Source: Armatimonadota bacterium (GTDB taxonomy: Bacteria > Armatimonadota > Armatimonadia > Armatimonadales > Armatimonadaceae). From it: a DNA stretch of 5,903 nt. The translations under genes and the position numbers were made by a program. The notes under the pieces were generated by a model. The model worked only from the letters and a program-made list of their open reading frames with translations. It was not told where the DNA came from and made no database searches. The stretch's first letter is position 1. Each line of letters opens with the position of its first letter. Of this stretch, positions 1-5,820 are shown in pieces. The stretch lies in the NCBI GenBank assembly GCA_030833025.1, contig JAURHZ010000149.1:1-5903 (forward strand). Reading direction: 5' to 3'.

Positions 1-721
1 GATAATGGATGACATCGTTGAGCCTGGCGAGCTCGAGGTGGCCGAACTAGATATCTTTCTAGGGGCAAACTACATCGTCACCATCAGTGACAAACAACTT
101 CCCATCATCGACCAATTCATACATCCAGGCAGTGCATCCACCGCGCATCCCGTAGTGCCGGCCGCCGTGCTCTACACATTGCTCGACAGCATCGTGGATG
201 CCTACTTCCCGGCAATGGACGCGCTTGATGCCGCCATCGATGTCTTGGAAACTCGCGCATTCAGCACGAGTGACCTGGTTCCAATCTCTGAAACCGTCAA
301 GATCAAACGGGACCTCATTGTGCTGCGGCGCGCCCTGGCCCCGATGCGCGATGTCATCAACCACATCCTACGCACCTCAGATACGCTGCTTATTCCCGCT
401 AGCCTGATGCCGTATTTCCACGATGTCTACGATCACACACTTCGCTTGGTCGAGACGATTGACCTCCACCGTGACCTGCTCACAGGCGTCGTTGACATCA
501 TCCTCGCCCAGACCAGCAACCAGCTCAACCAAGTCATGAAAACCATGACCGCCATCTCGACCATTCTTATGGGCTGTGCACTTATCGCAGGCATTTACGG
601 GATGAACTTCAAGCACATGCCAGAGCTGGAATGGCCACTTGGCTATGCATTCTGTATTGGGCTGATGCTCACGGTGACCACCGGGCTGGTCTGGTACTTT
701 AAGCGCCTTCGATGGCTGTAA
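1..721 (+). CDS. CorA-family Mg2+/divalent cation channel, C-terminal part (5' end outside window)
   Basis: This is the C-terminal 238 or so residues of a CorA-type magnesium/cobalt channel of the inner membrane. The family signature is visible as YGMNF (residues 198-202 counted from the ATG at 5), at the end of a first membrane helix (about 181-200) and followed by a short loop with MPE. A second helix (about 212-232) and a basic KRLRWL tail follow. Upstream lie the end of the alpha/beta domain (LGANYIVTI, 19-27) and long helices matching the cytoplasmic stalk. CorA proteins are usually 310-350 residues, and the reading frame stays open to the left edge, so the ATG at 5 is probably an internal Met and the gene is cut by the window. 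The TAA stop at 719-721 lies 3 bp from the stop of the convergent aldolase gene. Family assignment is firm; the transported ion is inferred from the family. Confidence 0.93.
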   Translation, partial: IMDDIVEPGELEVAELDIFLGANYIVTISDKQLPIIDQFIHPGSASTAHPVVPAAVLYTLLDSIVDAYFPAMDALDAAIDVLETRAFSTSDLVPISETVKIKRDLIVLRRALAPMRDVINHILRTSDTLLIPASLMPYFHDVYDHTLRLVETIDLHRDLLTGVVDIILAQTSNQLNQVMKTMTAISTILMGCALIAGIYGMNFKHMPELEWPLGYAFCIGLMLTVTTGLVWYFKRLRWL

Positions 722-724
722 TTC

Positions 725-1714
725 TTAGAAACGTGTGAGTGCTGGATAGCGCCGCTCCGCAGCGAGAAGAGCAGCTGCTTGCCCTGGTGAAAGACCCTCA
801 GATGGATCCAAACACCATGTGCCGGCCATCAAGCCCTGGCGCACGAGAACTTCATGGATACCAGCGATGCACCCCGCAAAGCCGTTATCTGCATCAAAGA
901 GAATTCGGTTCAGCTCGGTAACTGCCGCGGCATCTGCGAGTAACTCAGCATCCACGACACCAGCATCCACCGCCGCCCGGCAACGCTTCCAAACATCAAC
1001 CGCGCTTCGTGTCCACACACTCCAGTGACCCAGCAAGCCGCCGCAAAAACGCAACGTTACATCCCCAATGATGAAGGGAGTGATCAGATCGTGGATGATG
1101 CTGTCATCGTTGCCTGTGTATAACGCGATATCTGTACGGCCGCATTCTGCCAGTGCAAATATGACATCCAGCGTTTGATAGCGGCTAAATGGCGCGACCT
1201 TTACCGCAACAACATTTTCGATTTGAAAGAATATCCGCCAAAACGCGCGGGACAAAATACGACCGCCCACAGCCGGCTGGAGGTAAAACCCGATAACGGG
1301 AATGACATCCGCGACGGCGCGGCAGTGATCGAGTAGGGCGCTCTCAGTCCACGAGCCAAGCCCGCCAAGGCTGAGGAGGACTGCATCATAGCCGAGTCGC
1401 TTTGCAGTTTGCGCCTCGATTAGCGCCTGGCTCGTCGGGCCGCAAACGCCGGCAATTTTGATGATGTCCGTACTACGCGTCGCCTCCGCAGCAAGCGAAA
1501 GCACCGGCTCGTACAACCCAATCTCTGGCTTGCGGATAGCAAACTGTGTTGTGTGCACGCCAACAGCAAGGCCGTGTACACCAGCGGAAACATAGTAGTC
1601 AGTTAGGCCCCGCTGCGCAGTTTCATCGAGGCGACGCTCTGCTGTCAGCGCAAGTGGATGCGCGGGTATCACTCCGCCCTGCAGTAAACGGGTTCGAAGC
1701 TTAGAAGCGTCCAT
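725..1714 (-). CDS. DapA-superfamily (dihydrodipicolinate synthase/N-acetylneuraminate lyase-like) Schiff-base aldolase
   Basis: A 329-residue TIM-barrel protein of the DapA/NanA class I aldolase superfamily, presumably cytoplasmic. The N-terminal GVIPAHPLALT (14-24) and GVHGLAVGVHTTQF (45-58) match the family's first strands and pyruvate-carboxylate-binding TTGE region, here TTQF. The catalytic tyrosine is Tyr144 in IGFYLQP, and the Schiff-base lysine is Lys172 in VAVKVAPF. GND at 201-203 is the usual post-lysine loop. Both catalytic residues are kept, so an active lyase or aldolase on a 2-oxo acid is expected. Divergence from true DapA, and the sugar-type neighbours, make lysine biosynthesis unlikely. 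The ATG at 1714 is chosen over an ATG at 1777 because GAGG lies 6 nt upstream and the extra 21 residues are a basic non-homologous-looking tail. It overlaps the 3' end of the epimerase gene by 14 bp and is the last gene of the run. The substrate is unknown. Confidence 0.88.
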   Translation of the reverse strand: MDASKLRTRLLQGGVIPAHPLALTAERRLDETAQRGLTDYYVSAGVHGLAVGVHTTQFAIRKPEIGLYEPVLSLAAEATRSTDIIKIAGVCGPTSQALIEAQTAKRLGYDAVLLSLGGLGSWTESALLDHCRAVADVIPVIGFYLQPAVGGRILSRAFWRIFFQIENVVAVKVAPFSRYQTLDVIFALAECGRTDIALYTGNDDSIIHDLITPFIIGDVTLRFCGGLLGHWSVWTRSAVDVWKRCRAAVDAGVVDAELLADAAAVTELNRILFDADNGFAGCIAGIHEVLVRQGLMAGTWCLDPSEGLSPGQAAALLAAERRYPALTRF

Positions 1715-2735
1715 CGCGAACCTCAAACTTTGTTGCCTTACCGCTGACTTCACCGCCGCTTTCCGTCCAGCTCGCAACCTGTAGCATCATTTCGTAGAGG
1801 GAAACACGTGGATAGCCAAACAGCGCATGTGTCTCGCAGCCGTTTGAGAGGAGGCTGGTCGCTGCAGGGATGCCCATAACCGTAATCGGTTTCCCAAAGC
1901 GCGCTCCAAACCACGCGGCAAGCTCACGGATTCCGATGGTTTCTGGCCCGGCAAGGTTCATAATGCGCGGCGGATTTGCAGTATGCGCGAGAGACTGCAA
2001 TGTCCACGCGCAGGCATCCCCTTGGAAGACCACATTCACCGCTCCCATCGAGATATCGATGGCCTCGCTGTTCCAAACTTTGCGTGCAATATCGGTCAGT
2101 ACTCCGTAGCGCAGCTCATTGGCATAGTTTAGGCGTAGGATGGCGGACTGCGTGCCACGCTCAGCAGCGGCATTTGTAAAGGCTTGCTCTCTTGCGACAC
2201 AGCTTTCCGCGTAGTGTCCTATCGGTCCCGTTGGTGTGCTTGGAAGCGGACCGCCTGTAACTGGCTCGGTAAATGGGTAGACATTGCCTGTTGAAAGCAC
2301 GGCAAAACGACTCGCGGGAAAGCGCTCGGCTACGAGGGCTGGGAGGATGGCATTCATCCTCCAAGTTTGCTCCTGATCGTGCTGGCTACCAAACTTCTGT
2401 CCAGCCAGATAGATCACATTATCGGCTTCCGGGAGAGCGGCTAGGGAGGAAGGATTGAGGAGATCGGCGGCGATGGTTTCGCAGCCCATTTCGGTAAAGC
2501 TATTCCGTGTGGATGTATCCCCGAAGCGGCTAACGGCAATCACGCGTAGCGGATATCCACCGACAGCTGCTGCACGCACTGCCATCCGGCACAGGGTAGG
2601 GCCCATCTTTCCGCCGGCTCCAAGCACAAGCAAAGTCCCACTAATGCGTGAGAGGCATTCGATGACACCGGGTGTGGGTTCAGACTGAAACCAGTCATAC
2701 ACGGCGATGCTTTGGAAGCGCTCAGGAGCGCGCAC
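1701..2735 (-). CDS. NAD(P)-binding epimerase/dehydratase-like (extended SDR) protein with Tyr-x3-Cys in place of Tyr-x3-Lys
   Basis: A 344-residue extended short-chain dehydrogenase/NAD-dependent epimerase family protein. The Rossmann fingerprint LVLGAGGKMG (36-45) follows the first strand. A conserved acidic residue sits after the third strand (Asp91 in AADLLN), and STGNVYP (148-154) supplies the usual Ser/Thr before the active-site helix. The motif normally YxxxK reads Tyr175-Ala-Glu-Ser-Cys179, so the catalytic lysine position holds Cys. A C-terminal substrate-binding part with NLAGPETIGIRELAAWF (260-276) is typical of sugar-nucleotide or sugar epimerases. About 30 residues precede the Rossmann strand, longer than average. 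The start is GTG at 2735, with AGGGAC 8 nt upstream inside the end of the SGNH gene, and only 3 bp separate it from that gene's TAG. The substrate is probably a sugar or sugar acid (inference). Confidence 0.86.
   Translation of the reverse strand: MRAPERFQSIAVYDWFQSEPTPGVIECLSRISGTLLVLGAGGKMGPTLCRMAVRAAAVGGYPLRVIAVSRFGDTSTRNSFTEMGCETIAADLLNPSSLAALPEADNVIYLAGQKFGSQHDQEQTWRMNAILPALVAERFPASRFAVLSTGNVYPFTEPVTGGPLPSTPTGPIGHYAESCVAREQAFTNAAAERGTQSAILRLNYANELRYGVLTDIARKVWNSEAIDISMGAVNVVFQGDACAWTLQSLAHTANPPRIMNLAGPETIGIRELAAWFGARFGKPITVMGIPAATSLLSNGCETHALFGYPRVSLYEMMLQVASWTESGGEVSGKATKFEVRDGRF
1721..1724 (-). promoter_or_regulatory. Shine-Dalgarno sequence of the DapA-like gene
   Basis: GAGG on the minus strand lies 6 nt before the ATG at 1714, inside the last codons of the epimerase gene. 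It decides the start at 1714 rather than the upstream ATG at 1777 and supports translational coupling of the two overlapping genes. Confidence 0.6.
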
Positions 2736-2738
2736 TGG

Positions 2739-3761
2739 CTATTGTCCCTGCTTGCGAATGAGACGCTTAATGACGGCACTTACCGCATCCGCCTGGCGGC
2801 GCATCCCGAGGTCATTCGGATGCACGCCATCCACCGTTCCCTCGTTATCCGTCCCAAGCAGCTTCTCACCATTCACAAATGCCAGCTTACGTGACCGGAG
2901 CTCAGGGAGCGCAAGGATGGCATCCCGTTGCCAAGTGTTTCGGTCGGCATAGCGGTCACGACCGCCATCCGTGTCGAGGTCAACAAAAACGAGCGGGGTT
3001 GTTGCGTGTGCCGTGCTCAGCAAAACGGCCGTTCGAGACACACGCATTTTGAGCTCGGCTTCCGAGAAACTGCCCATGTTGCGCAGGCAGTCCACTACAA
3101 AAATCGCTGGCTTGATGCTACCAATCAGCTCGACAACTTCGGTTTCCATCCTGCCCGCGCCTGAGAAACCGAGGTTGATCACACTCCTGCCTAAATCACG
3201 GCCCACCATGCTTGGCCACGCGTTGCCTGGCCGGGATGCGCAGCCGCCTTGCGCGATGCTAGTGCCGTAGACAACGATTGCATTTTCTTCTCTGTGAGGC
3301 GAGATGGGTTCGAGGGGCATCCCTTCGTTTCCGGAAAGGTCGAGCTTAGAGACGCCATTGTAGAGGGGCAGATAGACGCGGAATTTCCGCTTGCCACCAC
3401 CAAGGGGTGGGAGGATGACACGGCCTTCGTTTTGCAGACCGCTTGGTCGGACATTTGCTACAAATGTCCAGCCGCGACGCGGGTCATCGATGTAGACATC
3501 GATGCCGCTGACGCCGGTCGCCGGCATATGTGGCATATCCAGGCTGTCGGAGCGAAGTGTCCACCGGAGGGAGAGGACGGTTGCGTGCGTTTGGAAGTCA
3601 ATGTGGATGCCAGCGGAGTGGCGGCTCAGTCCCCAGACGCTTTCGGGGACCCGACCTTTTGCGATGTCCGGGAGGCGTGTAAAGGCTTCGGCGGCTGGCC
3701 AGCCCTGACCACCTATCGTAAGTGTCCTAGCATCAACAAAATTGAGCGCACGCTGCATCAT
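2739..3761 (-). CDS. SGNH/GDSL-like hydrolase with GxDLY-type N-terminal domain (probable carbohydrate esterase)
   Basis: A 340-residue predicted ester hydrolase. The N-terminal half (about 1-155) is a beta-rich domain. SGIDVYIDD (85-93) followed by GWTFVA matches the GxDLY domain that precedes SGNH esterases of this type. The C-terminal half carries the hydrolase blocks: VVYGTSIAQGG with nucleophile Ser168 (GTS rather than GDS), NLGFSGAGRME (196-206, block II glycine), DCLRNM with Asn228 (block III), and DGVHPND with Asp311 and His314. All four SGNH residues are therefore present. Such enzymes remove acetyl or other acyl groups from sugars or glycans (family knowledge). No signal peptide is seen with the chosen start, so it may act in the cytoplasm on imported substrate. 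The ATG at 3761 has GGAG 10 nt upstream and lies 4 bp after the VCBS gene's TAA. A longer frame from 3833 would overlap that gene by 68 bp and adds no signal peptide. Confidence 0.9.
   Translation of the reverse strand: MMQRALNFVDARTLTIGGQGWPAAEAFTRLPDIAKGRVPESVWGLSRHSAGIHIDFQTHATVLSLRWTLRSDSLDMPHMPATGVSGIDVYIDDPRRGWTFVANVRPSGLQNEGRVILPPLGGGKRKFRVYLPLYNGVSKLDLSGNEGMPLEPISPHREENAIVVYGTSIAQGGCASRPGNAWPSMVGRDLGRSVINLGFSGAGRMETEVVELIGSIKPAIFVVDCLRNMGSFSEAELKMRVSRTAVLLSTAHATTPLVFVDLDTDGGRDRYADRNTWQRDAILALPELRSRKLAFVNGEKLLGTDNEGTVDGVHPNDLGMRRQADAVSAVIKRLIRKQGQ
2744..2749 (-). promoter_or_regulatory. Shine-Dalgarno sequence of the epimerase-like gene
   Basis: AGGGAC on the minus strand lies 8 nt before the GTG at 2735 and within the end of the SGNH hydrolase gene. 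It supports use of a GTG start directly after the preceding stop codon. Confidence 0.55.
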
Positions 3762-3765
3762 GTAC

Positions 3766-4941
3766 TTACTTCTCCAGCTGCAAGATATGGAAGCCGCTCT
3801 TGCCCGGACAGAGGATGACATCGCCGAGGCCATTCATTTTTGTAACTGTCAAGTGGAGGCCGGTGCCGACTTTACCGCCGGTGGACAGCTCGGTCTTTTG
3901 CCAAGCCTTTAACTTGCGGTCAAAGCGGTAGGTGAAGACGCCGAGAGGCTCATCAAATCCCGGGTCGTGGTCATGTGCAAGGTAACGCTTGCCTGTCAAG
4001 ATGACAGGTTCCTTCGCACCGGGCATTTTCACCAAATGCACAGCATGCGCCTGCGACCAAGTGTTGTCGATGGTGTGTTGCTTCCAGGTGTCTTTGGATG
4101 TTTGCTCAAGCCAGTACATGCCGTAGTTGTGACCGCTACCAAAGACGATGTCCTGGTCGCCATCGCCATCGACATCGTAAACCGGCATCCCAATCGAGCA
4201 GTCGCCTGGGTTGCAGTTAAAGCTCCCATGCCAGGTCCAAGCTGCGGCTTTGTCACGGGGCTGCTCCCACCACCCGCGGCTGGTGATGATGTCTGTCCGG
4301 CTGTCCTTGTTGACATCCCCCCAGCCAATACCGTGGCCCGCGCCATCTTTACCAAGGTTGTGCTCGACCCACTGGTAGCCGGGCGCGGATTTGGTACGGA
4401 TGAGCTCGTAGAAAACAACTTTCTGGGCAACATTTGGCAATATGCAGATGCTGTTTTTTCCGTAAATGGGCACGAGCGCAGCGGTTTCGCTATTGCCGGG
4501 CTTTGCGATGACGGTGCGCGGCCAGATGGTTCCATTTCCGCCCGTGTTCCGATACCAACTGACTTCTTCGCGCGCCCACTCGGCACTCACGAGGTCCATC
4601 TTGCCATCGTTGTCGACATCTACGGGGAGGTCCGCAAAGTCATCGCGGTAGCCGCTCGCCCCGGGGCCTTTGCCCCAAGCTCCGATATCCCTGAACTTCC
4701 GCGGGGCGAACCCGGGATTACGGTACCAGGTATCACCAGAGACGAGGTCGATTGAGCCATCATTATCGACATCGATTGCCGCCGCGGCTTCGCAGTCATT
4801 GTCGCGTCCGATGGCAAGTGCATTGATGGTGAGCAATGGCTTTTCGGTAGCGGGGGCGATTTTGGGTGCCTGCTGGCTGGCGATGGAGGTGAGTCCCAGG
4901 GCAGCGGCAGCGGTGACAAGGGAAATGCGTAGCGAACTCAT
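3766..4941 (-). CDS. Exported FG-GAP/VCBS-repeat protein (beta-propeller-like, calcium-binding type loops)
   Basis: A 391-residue protein with an N-terminal export signal: MSSLR, then a hydrophobic Ala/Leu stretch (about 6-20), with a plausible cleavage after Ala21. It carries several VCBS/FG-GAP repeats whose Asp-rich loops resemble calcium-binding sites: DVDNDGSIDLV (57-67), DVDNDGKMDLV (108-118), the weaker DVNKDSRTDII (209-219) and DVDGDGDQDIV (256-266). Each is followed by an aromatic strand such as WYRN or YWLEQ. The family folds as a propeller used for binding or adhesion rather than catalysis; no enzyme active site is recognisable. The ATG at 4941 is preferred over a TTG at 4992 because the signal peptide then begins properly, although neither has a clear Shine-Dalgarno sequence. 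It is the first gene of the tight minus-strand run, so it may bind the glycan handled by the others (inference). Confidence 0.85.
   Translation of the reverse strand: MSSLRISLVTAAAALGLTSIASQQAPKIAPATEKPLLTINALAIGRDNDCEAAAAIDVDNDGSIDLVSGDTWYRNPGFAPRKFRDIGAWGKGPGASGYRDDFADLPVDVDNDGKMDLVSAEWAREEVSWYRNTGGNGTIWPRTVIAKPGNSETAALVPIYGKNSICILPNVAQKVVFYELIRTKSAPGYQWVEHNLGKDGAGHGIGWGDVNKDSRTDIITSRGWWEQPRDKAAAWTWHGSFNCNPGDCSIGMPVYDVDGDGDQDIVFGSGHNYGMYWLEQTSKDTWKQHTIDNTWSQAHAVHLVKMPGAKEPVILTGKRYLAHDHDPGFDEPLGVFTYRFDRKLKAWQKTELSTGGKVGTGLHLTVTKMNGLGDVILCPGKSGFHILQLEK
3772..3775 (-). promoter_or_regulatory. Shine-Dalgarno sequence of the SGNH hydrolase gene
   Basis: GGAG on the minus strand lies 10 nt before the first of two consecutive ATG codons (3761 and 3758). 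It sits in the last codons of the VCBS gene and favours 3761 as the start over the longer frame from 3833. Confidence 0.5.
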
Positions 4942-4948
4942 GGTTTGA

Positions 4949-4989
4949 GGTTCGACACCCGGGTGCGAATACCCTAGTTCGAAAACCCG
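4949..4989. repeat. Palindrome and imperfect direct repeat upstream of the VCBS gene
   Basis: The 69-bp gap before the operon contains a perfect 10-bp palindrome, CACCCGGGTG (4957-4966), extendable on both sides (TTCG/CGAA) if one base is bulged. It also holds an imperfect direct repeat, GTTCGACACCCG (4950-4961) and GTTCGAAAACCCG (4977-4989), starting 27 bp apart. The arrangement resembles operator sites just ahead of the first operon gene, but no regulator is encoded in the window and the match may be chance. Confidence 0.35.
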
Positions 4990-5010
4990 CAAATTCTTGA
5001 CATTGGAGGC

Positions 5011-5310
5011 CTAGATGGGTTCTGCGGCGAGGGAACCTGCGACCGTGGCCCAGTGCCGAACTTCAAATCGTTCGACGAGGCCGTTTGTGACATAGGGGTC
5101 GGATGCAGCAAACGCTTCAGCGGTCGATTTGTCGATGCTGTGAAACAGCAGTAGTCCTGTGTCGAATGGGTCGGTGAGAGCTCCGCCGAGGATGAGATCT
5201 CCAGCCTCTGAAGCTGCCGCGGCAAGTTCGAGATGCATAGGACGAAACTCTGCACGACGTTCGATGTAATTAGGTGCGTAGTGGTAAATGAGCAGAAAGT
5301 GTTTGCGCAT
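5011..5310 (-). CDS. YCII-domain protein (YciI-like, 99 aa)
   Basis: A complete 99-residue single-domain YCII protein with a ferredoxin-like alpha+beta fold. Visible family features are the N-terminal strand HFLLIYHY, the conserved His26 in RPMHLELA, the GDLILGGAL turn (37-45) with Asp38, the strand TGLLLFHS, and the signature DPYVTNGLVERFEVRHW (71-87). YciI-type proteins are small dimers proposed to have a His/Asp active site, but their reactions are mostly unknown; some relatives work in aromatic-compound degradation. There is no Shine-Dalgarno sequence in front of the ATG at 5310. A TANNNT hexamer ends 5 nt upstream, which would fit a leaderless transcript. It diverges from the VOC gene (50-bp gap) and lies 69 bp upstream of the VCBS gene on the same strand, so it may or may not be cotranscribed with the operon. 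Confidence 0.88.
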   Translation of the reverse strand: MRKHFLLIYHYAPNYIERRAEFRPMHLELAAAASEAGDLILGGALTDPFDTGLLLFHSIDKSTAEAFAASDPYVTNGLVERFEVRHWATVAGSLAAEPI

Positions 5311-5315
5311 TGCGT

Positions 5316-5321
5316 ATCGTA
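5316..5321 (-). promoter_or_regulatory. Candidate -10 element for the YCII gene
   Basis: TACGAT on the minus strand fits TANNNT and ends 5 nt before the ATG at 5310. It lies in a short tandem repeat of CGTAT. No convincing -35 element is present, so this rests on position and on the missing ribosome-binding site. Confidence 0.22.
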
Positions 5322-5347
5322 TCGTGCTACAAATTGGGACTTTCGGT

Positions 5348-5353
5348 TATAGT
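5348..5353 (+). promoter_or_regulatory. Candidate -10 element for the VOC gene
   Basis: TATAGT matches the sigma-70-type -10 consensus at five of six bases and ends 7 nt before the ATG at 5361. Transcription would then begin at or next to the start codon, fitting the lack of a Shine-Dalgarno sequence. No good -35 element is found 16-18 bp upstream, so this is tentative. Confidence 0.35.
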
Positions 5354-5360
5354 TACCGGC

Positions 5361-5711
5361 ATGATGTATGCGCTTGACACCATCTTTGGCATCACCTGGC
5401 ACATGGATAAATGCATTGATTTTTACGAACGCATTTTAGGCTTGACGTCGGTTTCCAAGAGCCCCTATTGGACTGAGTTTGCGCTTGAAAATGGTGTACG
5501 GTTCGCGTTGCATCCCCCTGGTGATGATGGCCTATGCACAGTTAATGGCGGATGGATTTGTGCGCTACGTGTTAATGATCTTGCTGCGGTGGAGGCGATG
5601 TTGCGCGAGAACGGCATCGATGTCGGGTCACGCCATCAGATACCAGGTGGTGAGCTGATCACGCTTTCTGACCCGGATGGTCGCCCTGTTCAGATTGTGC
5701 AGCGGTTTTAG
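5361..5711 (+). CDS. VOC-superfamily protein (glyoxalase/bleomycin-resistance/dioxygenase fold, single domain)
   Basis: A 116-residue vicinal-oxygen-chelate protein. The first beta-alpha-beta-beta-beta unit is clear: TIFGITWHMDKCIDFYERILGL (7-28), the usual FYxxxLGL helix end, then WTEFALENGVRFALHPP (37-53). The second unit ends with ITLSDPDGRPVQIVQ (100-114), matching the common DPDGNxxEL motif. Family members bind a metal through His/Glu residues. His51 is present, but the last Glu is Gln111 here, and there is no His at the usual first-strand position, so metal-dependent catalysis is doubtful and a binding or resistance role is possible. The start is taken at the double ATG 5361/5364; a TTG at 5310 would add 17 residues without homology and overlap the divergent gene's start codon. 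No Shine-Dalgarno sequence is seen. A TATAGT hexamer ends 7 nt before the ATG. Confidence 0.85.
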   Translation: MMYALDTIFGITWHMDKCIDFYERILGLTSVSKSPYWTEFALENGVRFALHPPGDDGLCTVNGGWICALRVNDLAAVEAMLRENGIDVGSRHQIPGGELITLSDPDGRPVQIVQRF

Positions 5712-5720
5712 AACCAGTAA

Positions 5721-5737
5721 GTCGGCCCGTTACCGAC
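5721..5737 (+). terminator. Weak hairpin after the VOC gene, possible terminator
   Basis: GTCGG and CCGAC form a 5-bp stem with a 7-nt loop, 9 nt after the VOC stop codon. A second tiny inverted repeat (TCAC-ACGC-GTGA, 5743-5754) follows. No T-tract follows either one, so a classical intrinsic terminator is not supported. Confidence 0.2.
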
Positions 5738-5820
5738 AAGCGTCACACGCGTGATTCATCCATTGTTACGGACCAAGCCTCATAGCGCGGAGTGCGGTGG
5801 AATGTTGAGCGGGTGGGCCG

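Noticed and set aside
1715..1777. N-terminal extension of the DapA-like protein from the ATG at 1777
   Set aside because: The added residues are basic and not family-like, and the internal ATG at 1714 has GAGG at ideal spacing.
3249..3818. 189-codon plus-strand frame opposite the SGNH hydrolase gene
   Set aside because: It is fully antisense to a protein with complete SGNH catalytic blocks, and it has no recognisable domain.
3967..4755. 262-codon open frame on the plus strand opposite the VCBS gene
   Set aside because: It is antisense to a gene with a signal peptide and clear FG-GAP repeats. The translation shows no domain, and the openness is explained by the repeated GAT/GAC-rich codons of the real gene.
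4997..5002. Perfect TTGACA (-35 consensus) on the plus strand
   Set aside because: No -10 element at the right spacing and no plus-strand gene begins within the next 300 bp; it lies at the end of the YCII gene on the opposite strand.
4974..5402. 142-codon minus-strand frame overlapping the YCII gene
   Set aside because: It overlaps the well-supported YCII gene in another frame and runs across the divergent promoter region into the VOC gene. Its translation is low in family-like character.
5712..5820. Search for a tRNA, small gene or attachment site after the VOC gene
   Set aside because: No cloverleaf can be folded, all short frames lack a convincing start with a ribosome-binding site, and only two weak inverted repeats are present.
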